Positions 61,321 through 64,000 of a DNA stretch of 64,000 bases are shown one piece after another. Numbering within the stretch: the first letter of the stretch is position 1; each line of letters starts with the position of its first letter. The notes under the pieces were generated by a model. It saw nothing but the letters and a program-made list of their open reading frames with translations. It made no database searches and was not told the DNA's origin. Source of the stretch: Eulemur rufifrons (lineage: Eukaryota; Chordata; Mammalia; Primates; Lemuridae); NCBI RefSeq assembly GCF_041146395.1, contig NC_091012.1, positions 15,552,193-15,616,192 of the forward strand. Direction: 5' to 3'. The position numbers and the translations under genes were made by a program.

Positions 61321-61691
61321 AAATACCACGGAGTATTACTCAGCTATAAGAAATAACGGTGATATAGAATCCCTTTTGTTCTCCTGGAGAGAGTTGGAAC
61401 CCATTCTATTAAGTGAAGTATCCCAAGAATGGAAAAATAATCACCACATGTACTCACCAGCAAATTGGTTTCCCTGATCATCACCTAAGTGCACATTTGG
61501 GAATAACACCAATTGGGTATCCGACAGAGGTGGGGGGTGGGGAGACGGGATAGGTGAATACCTCCATGATGAGTGTGATGTGCACTGTCTGGGGAATGGA
61601 CATACCTGAAGCTCTGACTCAGGGGGATGGGGGGGCAATGGCAATATATATAACCTGAGCTTTTGTACCCCCAAAATAAGCTGAAATAAAA
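61321..61691 (+). mobile_element. 5'-truncated L1 3' end
   Basis: Plus-strand L1 from 'ataccacggagtattactca' through the last ORF2 codons and the 3' UTR to 'ataagctgaaataaa'. Near-perfect duplications flank it: 'agtacagcaagat' (61308-61320) and 'agtagagcaagag' (61692-61704). It retains the AATAAA that the full-length copy lacks. Confidence 0.93.
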
Positions 61692-61704
61692 AGTAGAGCA
61701 AGAG

Positions 61705-62789
61705 AGATTTCTGGATTCTCCCCCAACAACACATTGCCCAAATGAACCTGCAGTTCACACACAGGCACACACAGCATGCTGCAGGGATGGGGAGCAGTAC
61801 TAAAACCATCTGCTCCATAGGCAGAGACTGAGTACAGTGTAGGTCTAAGCTGAGTCACAGACTATATTCCCCAGGCTATTCCCATGTGTGTTGGGACTGA
61901 GAACTCCTTCCTTAAAGTCTTTGTTCCTTGGATCATGGGTGTTAATCTTTTCCTGATGACTTCTTTTGCTGCTCAGGAAGTTGCCCAGGAATATGGTACC
62001 AGTAGAACTTGGACAAAGACTTTGCTAGTTAGCTTGCTAAACTATAGCTGTGTCCTGACAGTTGCATCATTTATGCAGAATTCCTGTGTTTAGTCTTCAT
62101 CATTTGGAATAACAAATCCTATTCAAGTACTTGGGATTGTTTTTCTCCTCCCCACAGCAAACCTGTAAAGAGAAGTCAAACTGCATGACCCAGAGGGACA
62201 GAATACTTAGGTCAGTGCCTACTCCTGTAGCATCCAGCAAGGGTTTAGGAGAGGAGGCTTCTGCTGTGCACTTGAATAGAAACCCCTCAGTGGGCACTGG
62301 ATCAGACACAGGACTTATCGTGAAGCTGCAAGCCATTTGGGGACACTTAGCACCTGCTGGAGAGAAGCATGGGTGGTGCTTCCACATGCGGAGAGATAAG
62401 CGATGCAGGAGGGAGAGCTGGGTTGGGAGACGGGGAAGTTCATTGCAAACAAGGGAAGCTTGATGTGCCTATGAAATAGCAGAGGGGTCCTGTGTAGTCA
62501 TCATTTAGATATATGAGACTGGAGCAGGAATCTGAGCTAGTGGTAAGGAATGAAGAGTAAGAGTAGCTGTTCACATGTGGAGAAAGTCTATAGAATCAAA
62601 GTGGACAGAGTATAGATTTCTAAGGACTATCATAATTTAAGGGACAAGTCCCCAGAGGGGCAGCTAGAGTGGGAGGAGGAAAACTAGGAAAGAGTGATAA
62701 AAGGAGACAAGATAAGAGAGGCTATGGTCATAATGCTAATGCTGCCAAGAAGTTGCTAAGTGATGGGGTAGAGGAGAGCACTGGTGGAA
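61705..62789. other. No gene recognised
   Basis: Unique-looking sequence. The 110-codon plus frame at 62131-62463 overlaps a minus frame and shows no known domain. Confidence 0.4.
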
Positions 62790-63640
62790 CAAAGTTCTTG
62801 CCTTTATGAGCTGATGATCTAGTGAGGAAGACATTAAGTATTTTTTCAGGTATACAAATATCCCAGGTGGTGGAAAATACCAAAAAGACAAAGCAGGGAA
62901 TGAGATACAGTGATTGGAGGTACTCACTATTTTAGGTAGAATCATCAGAAAGTGCCTCTCCCAAGAGGCCACATTTGAACAGTGACCTGACCAAAGCGAG
63001 GAAGGTAAGGAGCTCTGGCATTACACTCAGTGGAAAAAGTGCCAAGAGTCTGAGACAGGAATGTGTTTCATGTGTGTTCAAAGTACAAACAGCAAGGTGG
63101 CCAGTGGGGTCTGAGTGAGGAATCAGGGAAAGAAGGAGGAGAGGAGGTCACATGGGCAATGCTGTAGCTCGGTGGTCCCCAAACTTTTTGGCACCAGGGA
63201 CCATTTTCATGGAAGAACATTTTTCCATGGACTGTGGGGGTGGGGGCATGATGGTATTGGGATGATTCAAATGCATTACATTTATTGTGTACTTTATTTC
63301 TATTATTATTACATTGTAATACATAATGAAATAATTATACACTATATTCACTATAGGTTGGGAACACCTGCCATAGCTCACAGGGCCTTCTGGCTTTCAG
63401 GGCATGGAAAGAAGTTCGGTTTTTATTCCAGTTTGATGGGTAACTTTTGGTAGATCTTGAGCAGGGGAGTGAAGGGCCTTAATTTAAGAGGTTATACTGA
63501 CTGCTCAGGGGAGAGTAGACCATAGTTGGAACTCAGAATGTAGGCAGAGAAGAGGGTTAGGAAGAAACTCTGGTGATAAAACTGAGCAGTGACAAATGGT
63601 GGCTCAGAATGAAAAGCGGACAGACTCCTGATGGAGGAAT
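62790..63640 (+). repeat. Ancient interspersed repeat, family not assigned
   Basis: Phrases 'gagctgatgatctagtgagg', 'acatttgaacagtgacctga', 'caaacagcaaggtggccagt' and 'gagcaggggagtgaagggcc' belong to a well-known abundant old mammalian repeat whose family name I cannot assign with confidence. It is split by the hAT element at 63170-63370. Confidence 0.5.
63170..63370 (+). mobile_element. Non-autonomous hAT element, 201 bp
   Basis: Imperfect terminal inverted repeats 'cggtggtccccaaac' (63170-63184) and 'ggttgggaacacctg' (about 63356-63370) enclose 'tttggcaccagggaccattt' and an AT-rich interior. 8-bp duplications 'ctgtagct' (63162-63169) and 'ccatagct' (63371-63378) differ at two positions; hAT transposons make 8-bp duplications. 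No transposase is encoded. Confidence 0.82.
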
Positions 63641-64000
63641 TGCTCACAGGTTGGAGCAGGGTAACTCATGTAGGTATTTGCCCCAGCAACTAGTCAATGG
63701 CAATGCCCTTTCCATTATTAGGGCAGACTTGGGGAGTTGTGTGTTTGGAAAAAGAGCTCTGCTTTAGAAGTGTGAAGACACGAGGGACCTTGGCAAGAGG
63801 AGTCTCTGGAGAGTGACAGTGACAGGGGGCAGATGGAGTGGGTTAAGAAGAGACAGGAGATGAGAAGCTGGCACCAGAGCATGATTCTGTGAGCAAATGA
63901 GCAGAAACATCTCAGGAGTTGTGGGGAATGGGATGGGAACAAAGGGAACACATTCATCTTGGGGAAAATCTCTGGCAGAGAGGGGGAAAGTCTTCAAAAT
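63641..64000. other. No gene recognised
   Basis: Purine-rich unique-looking sequence. Open frames on the minus strand (63718-63997) are two overlapping short frames without known features. Confidence 0.4.

Noticed and set aside
62131..62463. 110-codon plus frame
   Set aside because: No domain, no splice or promoter context, and a competing minus frame; consistent with chance.

Overview
The window reads as nuclear DNA from a primate, most probably a strepsirrhine (lemur/loris type). The evidence is the repeats: two-monomer Alu elements whose A-rich linker carries an extended, lemur-like form of the inter-monomer sequence (8766-9116, 19822-20133), a young L1 family with a near-intact copy, and a background of old mammalian MIR, L1M, MaLR and hAT fossils. 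The species call is inference from recalled repeat lineages. No operon, CRISPR array, tRNA or rRNA was recognised.

Layout. 1-10.65 kb: old repeats, a 5'-inverted young L1 (2573-5036), two Alus and a MaLR-like LTR. 10.65-16.57 kb: an unidentified GC-rich array of three direct units (about 1.74, 2.42 and 1.76 kb). The middle unit carries about 0.7 kb of extra CpG-rich, promoter-like sequence. 16.6-22.1 kb: an old L1 split by a younger L1 and two Alus. 22.1-25.2 kb: MIR and L1M fossils. 25.26-33.83 kb: a full-length minus-strand L1 with perfect 15-bp target-site duplications. It has an uninterrupted ORF2, an ORF1 broken by one amber codon, and about 1.3 kb of non-L1 sequence carried at its 3' end (a 3' transduction). 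33.8-44.5 kb: mostly unique DNA with Alu monomers, a TAF10 processed pseudogene, an exon-like segment with a start codon at 37813-37887 and another inverted L1. 44.5-49.4 kb: nested insertions, with an L1 interrupted by a PDCL3 retrocopy whose 3' UTR is in turn interrupted by another L1. The PDCL3 copy keeps a complete 240-codon frame. 49.4-64 kb: largely unique DNA with L1 tails, MER5/MER20-like hAT fossils, a possible 22-bp microexon and a 201-bp hAT element.

No complete ordinary host gene is visible. The window may be intronic or intergenic; two exon-like segments on the + strand (37813-37887 and 57604-57625) would join in frame, but this is unproven. The coding capacity that can be supported is retrotransposon-derived or retroposed: L1 ORF2, L1 ORF1 with one stop, and PDCL3. 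The most novel item is the three-unit array at 10.65-16.57 kb; the best-supported unusual event is the L1 3' transduction.
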